From positions 3,038,001-3,102,000 of the forward strand of contig OZ253548.1 of the NCBI GenBank assembly GCA_965262595.1: 64,000 bases of DNA, read 5' to 3'. The notes under the pieces are model-generated. The model was given only the letters and a program-made list of their open reading frames with translations, was not told the DNA's origin and did no database searches. Position numbers and translations under genes: made by a program. The stretch's first letter is position 1. Each line of letters starts with the position of its first letter. This stretch comes from CATQHB01 sp965262595 (GTDB lineage Bacteria; Chloroflexota; Dehalococcoidia; Lucifugimonadales; UBA3495). This document shows positions 34,494-43,312 of the stretch, in pieces.

Positions 34494-35148
34494 TCATAGG
34501 GACCATGTTGTTCGGCTTGAGTTTGTCCAGACTTACGCTCTACGCCAACCCTTGGGCTCAGAGACCAATCGGTACTATACCGTGGTGCCTGGACCAAGAA
34601 AGTTTGGAGGAGGCCGACTATAAACAATCGGTAGGGCACTCTGTAGGCGAAGTTCTGAATCTACCCGAAGGCTGGCCTCGATTACAGATTGAGTAAATGA
34701 ATCCGATAAACGCGTGACAAACGAGGAACGAGAGGGGTCCATGCCTGCCGCTGCTGACAAGCCCCTCTTCGGGCGCAGTGTTGGATTTTCAGACGACGTA
34801 TCGGTAGCGTAACCAGTAATATTCATGGCGGTCGCACAACAGCTACGAAACTTTCCGGTACTCTTGAGCCATCGGGCTGGGTGCAGAGGAAACTGCCGAC
34901 TCCGGAACTTCCAGCTAGTCGCATTCCAAGGCAGTGTCAGACTAGGTTCGATTCCCACAACTGCGCAGCGAGTTCGGCTCCCGCCAGTCCAATACGAAAC
35001 GTTGAACGCCGGCGGCTCCTACATTACCCTTGGCCGGGCTTTCCGGAACTAAGACCGGGGCACAGTTTCAAGTATGGCGGATAACCTGCTGAACAGCTAC
35101 GACCTGCCCGGAGCGTAGAAGCCCACAGAGGCACCGGCGGCGATCAGG
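34494..35148. other. Degenerate region without supportable gene
   Basis: About 650 bp with only short unmatched frames on both strands. A T-loop-like string at about 34950-34964 (GGTTCGATTCCCACA) has no matching tRNA body. It lies where dppD and dppF genes would be expected downstream of dppC. Confidence 0.5.
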
Positions 35149-36046
35149 TTAAATATTCCTTTGTTTCGGGTCCAACCGGTCTCGGAGCCAATCACCCAGC
35201 AGGTTCATAGAGAGTACAGTGAGGAGGATGGCAAGGCCGGAGAAGAAGGCCACCCACCAGGCTACGACGATGAGCTCCCTGCCGTCAGCTACCATTAGTC
35301 CCCAAGCCGGGGTCGGTTTTGGTATGCCTGCTCCCAGGAAACTGAGGGTTGCCTCCAGCAGGATAACGAAACCTACTTGGAGCGTGGCAAGGACGACCAG
35401 GCTGTTAAACACGTTAGGCAGGACATGGGTAAGCATTATCCGGATGTCAGAGGCCCCGGCTACCCGCGCCCGGGCAATGTAGTCCTGCACTCTAATGGCC
35501 AAGGCCTCCCCACGCACCAACCGCGCATATCGTGACCATAGTAGTACCACTACCACTATTATGACGGTGCTCTCGGCGGGACCCAGCGCCGCCACTAGCA
35601 CCAGTCCCAAAAGGATAATAGGGATAGATAAGGAGATATCCACCAGGCGCATGATCACCGCGTCTACCCGGCCCCCGAAGTAACCGGCGGCGGATCCCCA
35701 GAAAAGTACCCATGACGCCGCCGACGAGGATCGATACCGCAGAGATTTTTACGGAGATCCTCGAGCCATAGATAATACGGCTGAGCATATCACGTCCCAG
35801 CTTGTCGGTACCCAGAAGGTGAGCCGCCGAACCACCTTCCTGCCAGAAGGGTGGGGTCAACCGGTCTCCCAGTTGACCCTTAAGGGGGTCATAAGGTGAG
35901 ACCACCTCAGCGAAGATCGCAGGAATGACCAGCACGATCAACAGAATGGCGATGGGGAACACCGGGTATCGCCTTACTTCACCCACGGCATGAAGTAGCT
36001 TAGGAGGCGAGTACCAGGATCGCTGTCCAGTTACGCCAATCGCCAT
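35149..36046 (-). pseudogene. Dipeptide ABC transporter permease DppC, frameshifted
   Basis: Two overlapping frames together make one DppC/OppC permease. The N-terminal part (36046 to about 35700) has a first TM helix, then HLLGTDKLGRDMLSRIIYGSR and VGGVMGTFLGI. The C-terminal part continues in another frame with AAGYFGGRVDAVIMRLVDIS, the EAA-type loop ARVAGASDIRIMLTHVLPN and the normal end LGDWLRDRLDPKQR. The shift is at about 35692-35702 in a TTTTCTGGGGATCC context. AGAGAGG lies before ATG 36046. Either a decayed gene or an indel error; the damaged neighbours favour decay. Confidence 0.8.
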
Positions 36047-36143
36047 CTAGTTACCTCTCTCAGTTGTCGGCCAGCCCTTGGGGCCGTCAGTACGGTATGT
36101 CGTGCGCCCAAGAAAATCATCAGCTATATAATCCCGGCGTTCT

Positions 36144-36395
36144 TCAATTAGTCCGGGCGTTAGTCATTTCTTCCAATTGCTTGAGTCCGAGGGACATGGT
36201 GTGGAGCATATCCTCCCGGAACACACCAACTTCTACCCAGGCGTCAGGTAAACGGTCCTGCAACGTAAGCTTTGGTTGAATATATGCTTCGGTCGGCGAG
36301 GCCCAAAGTAATTCCACATCAAATCAGGAAATCTCGCCCACGGCTAAAAGGGCAATTATGGCCTGGAAGACCCGGACAATTATGTAGCGTTGCAT
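36144..36395 (-). pseudogene. Remnant of a DppB-type permease gene
   Basis: From ATG 36395 the minus strand reads MQRYIIVRVFQAIIALLAV, the usual N-terminal TM start of DppB/OppB permeases. It then meets TGA at 36326-36324. After the stop the frame continues for 59 codons to TGA at 36144 with no resemblance to a permease. The 300-residue body of DppB is missing. It lies between the receptor gene and dppC, where an intact dppB belongs, so it looks like an internal deletion. Confidence 0.6.
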
Positions 36396-36413
36396 GCCTC
36401 ACCGGCCCTTATA

Positions 36414-38228
36414 CTAACGATCTGCCAACTCAATGTATTCCAGGTGCGAATAGGCGCTGATGACGGGCCCCGGGAAATCATACTTGCCGATAAACTCGGG
36501 ATCCACCGTCATGTCATTGCGTAACCAGAACATAGGAATGCTGGCAAAATTGTCGAACTTGTGGTCTCCGATCTCCTGCAACAGCCGGTCCCTTTCCCCC
36601 TCATTGAAATTAACCTGCAGTTCCGCATACCTCTCATCTATTTCGGCATGCGTGTATGCATAGACAACACCACCCTCAATATTCAAGAGTCTAGCGTAAT
36701 CCAAAGGACGTAGGGCGGGGCCATTCATCCACATATAGCCATGCGCCTCCCGGGCACGGAATATCGGCCTTATATTGGGGTACTCTACGTCTATTAGTTT
36801 AGGCTTCAGCCCGATTGCCTCGAAATCCAGCGCCATCGCCTGCATGATATCCGGATTCTCCGGAATTGCAGCGGAAACGATCACCCACATGTTGAATTCA
36901 AACCCGTTGGGGTACCCGGCTTCGGCTAGAAGCTGCTGGGCCTTCTCGGGATTGTAGCCGTACAGCTCGTCGAATTCCTGTTCCCACCTGGAGTTCCACA
37001 CACCAGGCCATATCACCTCGTCCAGGACTGGGTGGTAACCGTTGACCCTTACAAGTTCCCCTTTTCCGGCCATGAGTTCCTGGTTGATCAGGTTACGGTT
37101 TATAGCCATGTTTATTGCCTGCCGCACCTCTTTCTTGTTGAACGGCAGGTCGGGCTGCAATCTATCCGGGGTGGCGAAGTACAACCCGCCAAACTGATAC
37201 GGGTTCTGGACCCCAGGCTGGTGGCTAGAGACAACCTTCAGACCAGAATCTATAGCTTGCTGTTGAAGGCTACGGTCCACAGCGGCCATTTGGACCTCAC
37301 CAGTCAGTAGGGCGGCAAGTCGGGTGACCGCCTCTTGCGACCAGCGAAACTCTAACTCTTTGAACTCAGGAGTATGACGCCAGTGGTTTTCTACCCGCTC
37401 AAAGTGCAAGGACTGCCCCAGCTTGCGCTCAACTAGCTCGAAAGCCCCGGTGCCCACCACTTTGGTCGTGTAGCCAGCTTTGCCCTCGGCATCCCAGAAG
37501 TCCTTGCTGTGAATCATCAAGTCGCCATACATCACGGAGAGACTGCCTAACTGCTCCGGCCCTCCCGGATTTAGATGCAGCTTAACCGTGTAGTCGTCCA
37601 CGATCTCCACATTCTGCTCTAATTCCGCTGGCGTGCTGCCTACCCATTTCCTCCAGGAACCCGCGTCGGTGACCACGGCATCGTCCTGGGTAATCAGGAA
37701 CAAAGAGTGGCGCAGGTCTTTGGCGGTAAACTCGCCAAAGTCGTAGTGGAACGGTACACCCTGGCGAAGATTCAGAGTCCAGGTACTGAAGTCGGTGCTC
37801 GACTCCCAACTCTCCGCGAGTTGGGGTTCGTAAGCGCCGTCGATTCGGTCGTTTCCGACGAGATGCTCCAATGCCGGCCTTTCGTCGAGAGTGCCACCGC
37901 GACTGGTAACCCAGGTGATATTGGTGTCGGATCCCCCGCCTGGTAGCGGTATCGCTATGACCACCCGGTCCAGCTCAACTTTGGCGGCGCTCTCTGCTGC
38001 CGGCTCGGGTACGGCAGTAGCCACCACCTGTTTTTCGGCCTCTTCGATCACCACCTTCTGCGGGTCCTCTACAACCACCTCATTCGCCACCACCGCCTCA
38101 TTGACTACATCTTCTTGTGCTACATCGGGCGTCGTGGCTGTTCCGCCGCAGGCCACGGCTATCAGTAATAACGAGGCGATCAGGATTGGGAAAAAGTACC
38201 TAATCTTCAACAATGGGCGTCCTGACAT
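36414..38228 (-). CDS. ABC transporter substrate-binding lipoprotein (SBP family 5)
   Basis: Peptide/opine/nickel-type receptor of 604 residues. The signal peptide ends in the lipobox IAVAC (Cys27), followed by a Val/Glu-rich linker (about 33-85) and a complete SBP_bac_5 domain: LAESWESSTDFSTWTLNLRQ, later FNKKEVRQAINMAINR and a C-terminal region with PLDYARLLN. GGAGG lies 7 nt before ATG 38228. It heads an operon whose permease genes are broken and whose ATPases are absent, so it may work with another transporter or be on its way to loss. The reading frame itself is intact. Confidence 0.92.
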   Translation of the reverse strand: MSGRPLLKIRYFFPILIASLLLIAVACGGTATTPDVAQEDVVNEAVVANEVVVEDPQKVVIEEAEKQVVATAVPEPAAESAAKVELDRVVIAIPLPGGGSDTNITWVTSRGGTLDERPALEHLVGNDRIDGAYEPQLAESWESSTDFSTWTLNLRQGVPFHYDFGEFTAKDLRHSLFLITQDDAVVTDAGSWRKWVGSTPAELEQNVEIVDDYTVKLHLNPGGPEQLGSLSVMYGDLMIHSKDFWDAEGKAGYTTKVVGTGAFELVERKLGQSLHFERVENHWRHTPEFKELEFRWSQEAVTRLAALLTGEVQMAAVDRSLQQQAIDSGLKVVSSHQPGVQNPYQFGGLYFATPDRLQPDLPFNKKEVRQAINMAINRNLINQELMAGKGELVRVNGYHPVLDEVIWPGVWNSRWEQEFDELYGYNPEKAQQLLAEAGYPNGFEFNMWVIVSAAIPENPDIMQAMALDFEAIGLKPKLIDVEYPNIRPIFRAREAHGYMWMNGPALRPLDYARLLNIEGGVVYAYTHAEIDERYAELQVNFNEGERDRLLQEIGDHKFDNFASIPMFWLRNDMTVDPEFIGKYDFPGPVISAYSHLEYIELADR

Positions 38229-38840
38229 AATGCTTCCTCCGTTAATTCAGGGTTCTTTTGTCCCACATTTGGACTAGGATAAATTCATCTGAGGGGGTTC
38301 GTTTATTCCTTAAAAGAGACTTTGGAGAAGACTTTGGAGTTAATCGGTTATCGTACAAATTGGATCAAGCACTCTCTGAAATCCATCAGTGCCTTCCCTT
38401 TTGCGATAGGAGGTCGAAATAGTGGTAGGAATATGGGTCGAAATACGGAGCCTGAATAACGGTACAACTCCATCCCACCATTCAGGTTTAGTCAAGCTGG
38501 CTATAAGGTTCGCACTGCCGATCACCGGGATTGATCCCCGCTCTAATTTCATTCCATTTCGCGCCCAATCACCCGAAAAGGTCTTGGAATCACACTGTCA
38601 GGCTCAAAATTACCCCGGTGCTTCTAGACCGCCCTGTTCCTCCCGCGTCAGGCCACCAATGCCGAACAGGATTTCCTGATTGTGCTCACTCGACTTGGGT
38701 GGTGTTTTTAGTGCGGCTCAACGTTGCCGGTGATCCGGACGGGGTCCGCACCGGCCGGAAATGGCCGTTCATTGTGTCGCGGGAAAGCGAAGGTGAGTGG
38801 AACCGGCGGTACAGCAATATCTACGTACCCAAATACGTGA
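38229..38840. other. Gap upstream of the receptor gene, no supportable gene
   Basis: About 610 bp between the receptor operon and the transposase remnant. One + frame around 38700-38850 (LVRLNVAGDPDGVRTGRKWP) is open but has no start or family that I recognise. The receptor promoter should be near 38260-38330 but is not clear. Confidence 0.4.
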
Positions 38841-39471
38841 ATGTTCCCTGAGTACTTCGGGGCCGCCGACATCACCTACCTGCCCACGGCCCGTGAGGGT
38901 TCTTTATACTTGGTGGTCATCTACTTGGCGCCCATCAAGGACTGGCACGGCCGGTACGTGGCGGCCTGGCGGTTGTCCAACACCCTGGAGGCCGACTTCT
39001 GCGTCGACGCCGTGAACCAAACGCTGGGGCAAGGCCGGCCCGAGGTCTAAAATACCGACTAGGGGAGCCAATTCACCGGCCAAGCGTTTGACCTAGGTCC
39101 TTTAGGAACACCGGATGAAGATCAGCATGAAAGGGAAGGGCAGATAAACCGACATCATCTTCGTAGGGCGGCTGTGTCGCACGCTGAAGTACGAGGAGGT
39201 GAACCTTGAAGCCAACGCCAACGCCACGGAGGCCCCGAAGGAACCGGGCGTTTACCTTCGGTTCTACAATGACCAGAGACCCCATCAAGCCTTGGGATAT
39301 ATTACGCCAGCCGAGGTGTTCTACGATGACTCTCCTTTGCGAAACGAAGCGTCAAAAGGGAAGAGGTGTTCACCAAACCCAGTGTTGGAATCGTCGGCAG
39401 GAGCGACAGGACTCTCACTTTACTCAGCCCCATTAGTTGGGCTATGTAAAAACGCCCGGCGTTTGGGCTGA
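38841..39471 (+). mobile_element. IS3-family transposase (OrfB, rve domain) remnant
   Basis: Segments of an IS3 DDE integrase follow each other in order: AADITYLPTAREGSLYLV and YVAAWRLSNTLEADFC, then NTD-stop-GSQFTGQAF. In another frame come ISMKGKGR-stop-TDIIF and VYLRFYNDQRPHQALGYITP. At least three in-frame stops (39048, 39060, 39145) and one frameshift interrupt it, and the catalytic Glu context VERLW has become VGRLC. OrfA and terminal inverted repeats are not recognisable. It is an old inactive copy. Confidence 0.82.
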
Positions 39472-39892
39472 CAAGATTCTGAGGACGTGCTTCACAGGAC
39501 AGCTCAATCCCGACCAACTACGGCGAACAGCTATCGCGGAGAACTACCGTCCTAGGGCCGGCTTAGTGGTTCTCGCCCTTGTTCGGACCCTGGGCAGCTT
39601 GAGGTACCGAAACGTGCAGCATTAGGTACTCACGATTGGGCGAGGTTAGAGTTTTCAGAACCGGTGTCAAATCGACCTCGGCACAGATCTGAATGATTTC
39701 CGCGGAGGATTTTTGTTGGCTTGCCCTTGTGGTGCAAGAGCTTTAAGACGATAGGCATTAAAGTTCAAACTCCGGGCCTACCGGTGTGTTCGGCTATTTT
39801 GCACTATTTCTCACGACTACCGGCAGTCAAGGGACTACCATAGGTGGCGGATATGCTCAAGGATAGCCGCAACCGCGGGTTCGGTTCCCGCT
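39472..39892. other. Non-coding stretch between transposase remnant and tRNA-Lys
   Basis: About 420 bp with no convincing ORF. A GCGGG-TTCGGTT-CCCGC stem-loop at 39873-39889 looks like a T-arm but has no complete tRNA around it. Confidence 0.4.
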
Positions 39893-39968
39893 TGGTGGGC
39901 CGTGTGGGGATCGAACCCACGACACCCGGATTAAAAGTCCGGTGCTCTGCCAGCTGAGCTAACGGCCC
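39893..39968 (-). tRNA. tRNA-Lys (TTT)
   Basis: Complete cloverleaf of 76 nt read on the minus strand. The acceptor stem is GGGCCGT/ACGGCCC, the D-arm contains TTAGCTCAGC, and the anticodon stem CCGGA/TCCGG holds the loop CTTTTAA with anticodon TTT. The T-arm is GTGGG-TTCGATC-CCCAC. Discriminator A and an encoded CCA follow. Its 3' end faces the decayed accessory region at 32.7-39.6 kb. Confidence 0.97.
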
Positions 39969-40184
39969 CTATAGGGGGAATACGGGTTATTTTAACATAC
40001 CACGGCCTTGGGACAATACGGTCTTACCGGCCCCGGCGCCGGCAATGATCCCGGAGACCCGTTGACCGGCCGGCTTTCCTCCGCGGAGACTGCGGTGTCC
40101 GGACCTGTCGGAGACTGCGGTTCGCCCAGGTCCGGACCTGCGGCAAAAGGAAAAAGAAAGGGAGCATTTCTTTTGATATACCCC

Positions 40185-40213
40185 TTGTCAGATCGTGAAA
40201 AATAGTGCATACT
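40185..40213 (+). promoter_or_regulatory. Promoter of the 5S rRNA gene
   Basis: TTGTCA (40185-40190), 17-nt spacer, CATACT (40208-40213); initiation would be about 10 nt before the mature 5S end. A perfect 14-bp palindrome CAGGTCCGGACCTG (40127-40140) lies some 45 nt upstream. The rest of 39970-40184 holds no gene. Confidence 0.65.
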
Positions 40214-40228
40214 GGCCAAGTTAGATTT

Positions 40229-40352
40229 ACTTCCTGGTGGTTCTAGCGGGGTGGTCCCACCCGTTCCCATCCCGAACACGGTAGTGAAACGCCTCAGCGC
40301 CGACGATACTGCTTTGGTAACGAAGTGGGAAAATAGGTCACCGCCGGGAAGT
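40229..40352 (+). rRNA. rrf: 5S ribosomal RNA
   Basis: Characteristic 5S blocks are present in order: CTGGTGG at the 5' side, GGTGGTCCCACCCGTTCCCA, then TCCCGAACACGG and GTGAAACG, and CACCGCCGGGAAG closing the terminal helix with ACTTCCTGGTGG. Ends are approximate within a few bases. No 16S or 23S gene is within the window, so this 5S copy is detached from any rRNA operon and has its own promoter. A T-rich tract (GCCCTTTTTGG, about 40404) may end the transcript. Confidence 0.93.
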
Positions 40353-40525
40353 ATATCTGGACTAGCCCACGGCGCCACGATATGGTTAACCGCACAAACC
40401 TAGCCCTTTTTGGTTAATCATGGGCGTCTTTCCCCAACGTACCTCCCCCTCTCCAACCATTGAAGACCGGCTAGGGTTGTTTGGCGTCAAAGTTGAAGAG
40501 GAATGCGATTAAACCCGGTTGGAAC

Positions 40526-40555
40526 TTTACACCGCTAATTGAAGTGCCCTATAAT
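40526..40555 (+). promoter_or_regulatory. Promoter of clpC
   Basis: TTTACA (40526-40531), 18-nt spacer, TATAAT (40550-40555), giving a leader of about 175 nt. No CIRCE inverted repeat is visible. The 40353-40738 gap otherwise holds no gene. Confidence 0.6.
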
Positions 40556-40738
40556 CTAATGCATCAAGGTTTTGGGTAGCTTCGCAGTTTAGCGGCCACG
40601 CGCCTGATTCGTCGAAGAGACGCGGTGAATCTTGAAAGCGGAAGGAACCAGCGGTTTTTCCGGTGCAAACTACCGCAGCCTTCTGAAGTTCAGTAAACCC
40701 AATGAAGTAGTCCCAGCATACCCTACAGGAGCGGTGCT

Positions 40739-43213
40739 ATGGGAAGTAGATTTGAAAAGTTCTCGGAAAGGGCCCGGAGAGTTCTGTCCCTGGCTCAGGA
40801 AGAAGCCCAGCGTTTTAATCATAATTACATCGGCACCGAACACATCCTGCTCGGCTTAGTACGAGAGACTGAAGGCGTAGCAGCTCGGGTGCTCTCCGGT
40901 CTGGGAGTGGACCTGAGTAAAGTCCGGTCGGCGGTGGAGTTCATCATCGGAAGAGGTGAAAAGCCGGCTCAGGGGGAGATCGGCTTGACCCCCCGGGCCA
41001 AAAAGGTGGTGGAACTGGCCGTTGACGAAGCCCGTCGAATGAATCACACCTATATCGGCACGGAACACTTGCTCATTGGCTTGCTCCGGGAAGGCGAAGG
41101 CGTCGCCGCCGGAGTTCTGGAAAGCCTGGGCGTTACCCTGGAGAAGGTCCGGGCCGAAACGCACCGCATCCTCAGCAACAGCTCGACCGGCAGCGGCGGC
41201 GCCCAGAGCGCCCGCACCGGCACCCGCACCCCCACTTTGGACCAATTGGGCATTGATCTGACCGTGGCCGCCCGCGCCAGCAAGCTGGACCCGGTTATCG
41301 GCCGCGACCAGGAAATTCAGCGTGTGGTCCAGATACTTAGCCGCCGCACCAAGAACAACCCGGTGCTGGTGGGTGAACCCGGCGTGGGCAAGACCGCCAT
41401 CGTGGAGGCTCTGGCTCAGCAGATCGGCAGCGGTGATATCCCCGAGACGCTTCAGGGCAAACGCCTGGTTACTCTGGATATGGGCGCCCTGGTAGCCGGA
41501 ACCAAGTATCGCGGCGAATTCGAAGAACGCTTGAAGAAGGTAATCGAAGAGATAAAGAACTCCGGCAATTGCGTTCTCTTTATTGATGAGATTCATACCA
41601 TCGTGGGCGCCGGCGCCGCGGAAGGCGCGGTGGACGCTTCCAATATCCTGAAGCCCTCCCTGGCTCGCGGCGAAATCCAGTGCATCGGAGCGACCACGCT
41701 GGATGATTACCGCAAGTACGTGGAGCGCGACCCGGCCCTTGAGCGCCGCCTGCAGCCGGTACGGGTGGAAGAACCCAACTCCGAAGAAACGTTGCAGATT
41801 CTCATGGGTGTTAAGGGTAACTACGAGGACCATCATAACGTTGACATAACCGAGGAAGCGGTTCGGGCGGCTGCCACCCTGGCAACGCGCTTTATCCCGG
41901 ACCGTTTCCTGCCGGATAAGGCTATCGACCTGCTGGACGAGGCCGGCTCCCGGGTGCGGTTGCGGGGCAGTGTCACTCCCGCATCGGTAAAGGATGCAAT
42001 GGAAGTCCTGGAGCGGGTCCGCAAAGAGAAGGACGACGCTATTGCCTCCCAACAGTACGAGGCAGCGGCGGAACTGCGCGACCGGGAATTGAACCTGAAT
42101 GAAGATCTGGACACCTTGAAAGAGGAGTGGCAGGAAGGCCGGTCCAAGGGCCGCGCAGCGGTTACCGAGGATGATATCGCTGAAGTGGTTAGTATGTGGA
42201 CCGGCATACCGGTAACTCGGTTGGCCGCGGAAGAGACGGCCCGGCTAATTCATATGGAGGACGACCTCCACAAGCGCATTATCGGTCAGGACGAGGCCAT
42301 CGTTAATATATCCAAGGCGGTGCGCCGAGCCAGGGCTGGGTTGAAGGACCCGCGGCATCCTATTGGCGTGTTCATGTTCATGGGCCCCACCGGTGTCGGT
42401 AAGACGGAGCTGGTCCGGGCTTTGGCCGAGGTAATGTTTGGTCACGAGGATAATATGATTCGCCTGGATATGTCCGAGTTCCAGGAACGGCATACCGTTG
42501 CCCGCCTGATTGGCGCTCCTCCCGGCTATGTGGGCTATGATGAGGGAGGTCAGTTGACTGAGGGTGTGCGCCGCAAGAACTATTGCGCCATACTGCTGGA
42601 CGAAATCGAAAAGGCTCATCCCGAAGTGTTCAATATTCTGCTTCAGATCTTCGACGCCGGCCAGTTGACCGACGCTCGAGGCCGGCGGGTGGACTTCCGC
42701 AATTCCATAATTGTGATGACCAGCAACTTGGGTTCCGACCTGATTAAGCGTGATACCACGCTCGGGTTTGGGGTCAAGTCCGACGAGTCCCAGACCCAGG
42801 AGCAGTCCTACGAGCGGATGAAGAACAAGGTTATGGATGAGGTCAAACGCTTCTTCCGTCCCGAGTTCCTCAACCGTATCGACGCTACCATAGTGTTCCA
42901 CCAGTTGGACCGGGACCAGATTCATTCCATCGTCGATCTGATGATCAACATGGTGCAGGATGAGTTGAAGGACCGGAACATCACCCTGAGTCTTACCGAC
43001 GCTGCCCGGGCCTACTTGGGCGAGAAGGGCTTTGACCCGGTGCTGGGCGCCCGCCCGCTGCGCCGCGTAATTCAGAATGAGGTGGAAGATACCCTCTCCG
43101 ACGAGCTGTTGAGCGGCCGTCTCCACGATGGCGATGAGGCCCTGGTGGATGTGGAGGATGGAAAGATTGTTGTTCGATCCAAGGTGCCGGTTCTGCCCGC
43201 TGCATTGGCTTAA
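40739..43213 (+). CDS. clpC: ATP-dependent Clp protease ATP-binding subunit ClpC
   Basis: Class I AAA+ unfoldase of 824 residues that feeds substrates to ClpP. Two N-terminal Clp repeats (about 5-145, both with NHxYIGTEH) are followed by AAA-1 with Walker A GEPGVGKTA and Walker B VLFIDEIH. The ClpC-specific UVR/coiled-coil segment follows (about 410-470), then AAA-2 with GPTGVGKTE and AILLDEIEKAHP. AGGAG lies 8 nt before ATG 40739. No mcsA, mcsB or ctsR genes are next to it. It ends at a strong terminator, so it is probably monocistronic. Confidence 0.97.
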   Translation: MGSRFEKFSERARRVLSLAQEEAQRFNHNYIGTEHILLGLVRETEGVAARVLSGLGVDLSKVRSAVEFIIGRGEKPAQGEIGLTPRAKKVVELAVDEARRMNHTYIGTEHLLIGLLREGEGVAAGVLESLGVTLEKVRAETHRILSNSSTGSGGAQSARTGTRTPTLDQLGIDLTVAARASKLDPVIGRDQEIQRVVQILSRRTKNNPVLVGEPGVGKTAIVEALAQQIGSGDIPETLQGKRLVTLDMGALVAGTKYRGEFEERLKKVIEEIKNSGNCVLFIDEIHTIVGAGAAEGAVDASNILKPSLARGEIQCIGATTLDDYRKYVERDPALERRLQPVRVEEPNSEETLQILMGVKGNYEDHHNVDITEEAVRAAATLATRFIPDRFLPDKAIDLLDEAGSRVRLRGSVTPASVKDAMEVLERVRKEKDDAIASQQYEAAAELRDRELNLNEDLDTLKEEWQEGRSKGRAAVTEDDIAEVVSMWTGIPVTRLAAEETARLIHMEDDLHKRIIGQDEAIVNISKAVRRARAGLKDPRHPIGVFMFMGPTGVGKTELVRALAEVMFGHEDNMIRLDMSEFQERHTVARLIGAPPGYVGYDEGGQLTEGVRRKNYCAILLDEIEKAHPEVFNILLQIFDAGQLTDARGRRVDFRNSIIVMTSNLGSDLIKRDTTLGFGVKSDESQTQEQSYERMKNKVMDEVKRFFRPEFLNRIDATIVFHQLDRDQIHSIVDLMINMVQDELKDRNITLSLTDAARAYLGEKGFDPVLGARPLRRVIQNEVEDTLSDELLSGRLHDGDEALVDVEDGKIVVRSKVPVLPAALA

Positions 43214-43248
43214 CTTCGGCAGCTAACCCTGAACCCGGTGTTTACTGA

Positions 43249-43287
43249 CAACAGGCCCCTTACTAAGGGGCCTGTTGTTGTTATAAT
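43249..43287 (+). terminator. Intrinsic terminator after clpC
   Basis: A 14-bp perfect stem (CAACAGGCCCCTTA, 43249-43262, with its complement 43264-43277) is followed by TTGTTATAAT. The tail also contains a TATAAT that could serve radA. Confidence 0.75.
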
Positions 43288-43312
43288 CGCCGGGTATTCA
43301 GGAGGTAATTGA

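Noticed and set aside
34950..34964. T-loop-like string resembling the tRNA-Lys T-arm, possible attachment site
   Set aside because: It is inverted relative to tRNA-Lys, its stem does not pair, and similarity is limited to the generic T-loop.
36324..36326. In-frame TGA in the dppB remnant as a second selenocysteine codon
   Set aside because: No SECIS-like hairpin, no Cys in DppB at this place, and the following residues do not resemble a permease.
39834..39899. tRNA-like fold (T-arm stem and partial acceptor) next to tRNA-Lys
   Set aside because: No D-arm or proper anticodon arm, and it overlaps the tRNA-Lys 3' end; probably chance or a remnant.
40856..43126. Two long minus frames across clpC
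   Set aside because: Shadows of clpC; no motifs or starts with ribosome sites.
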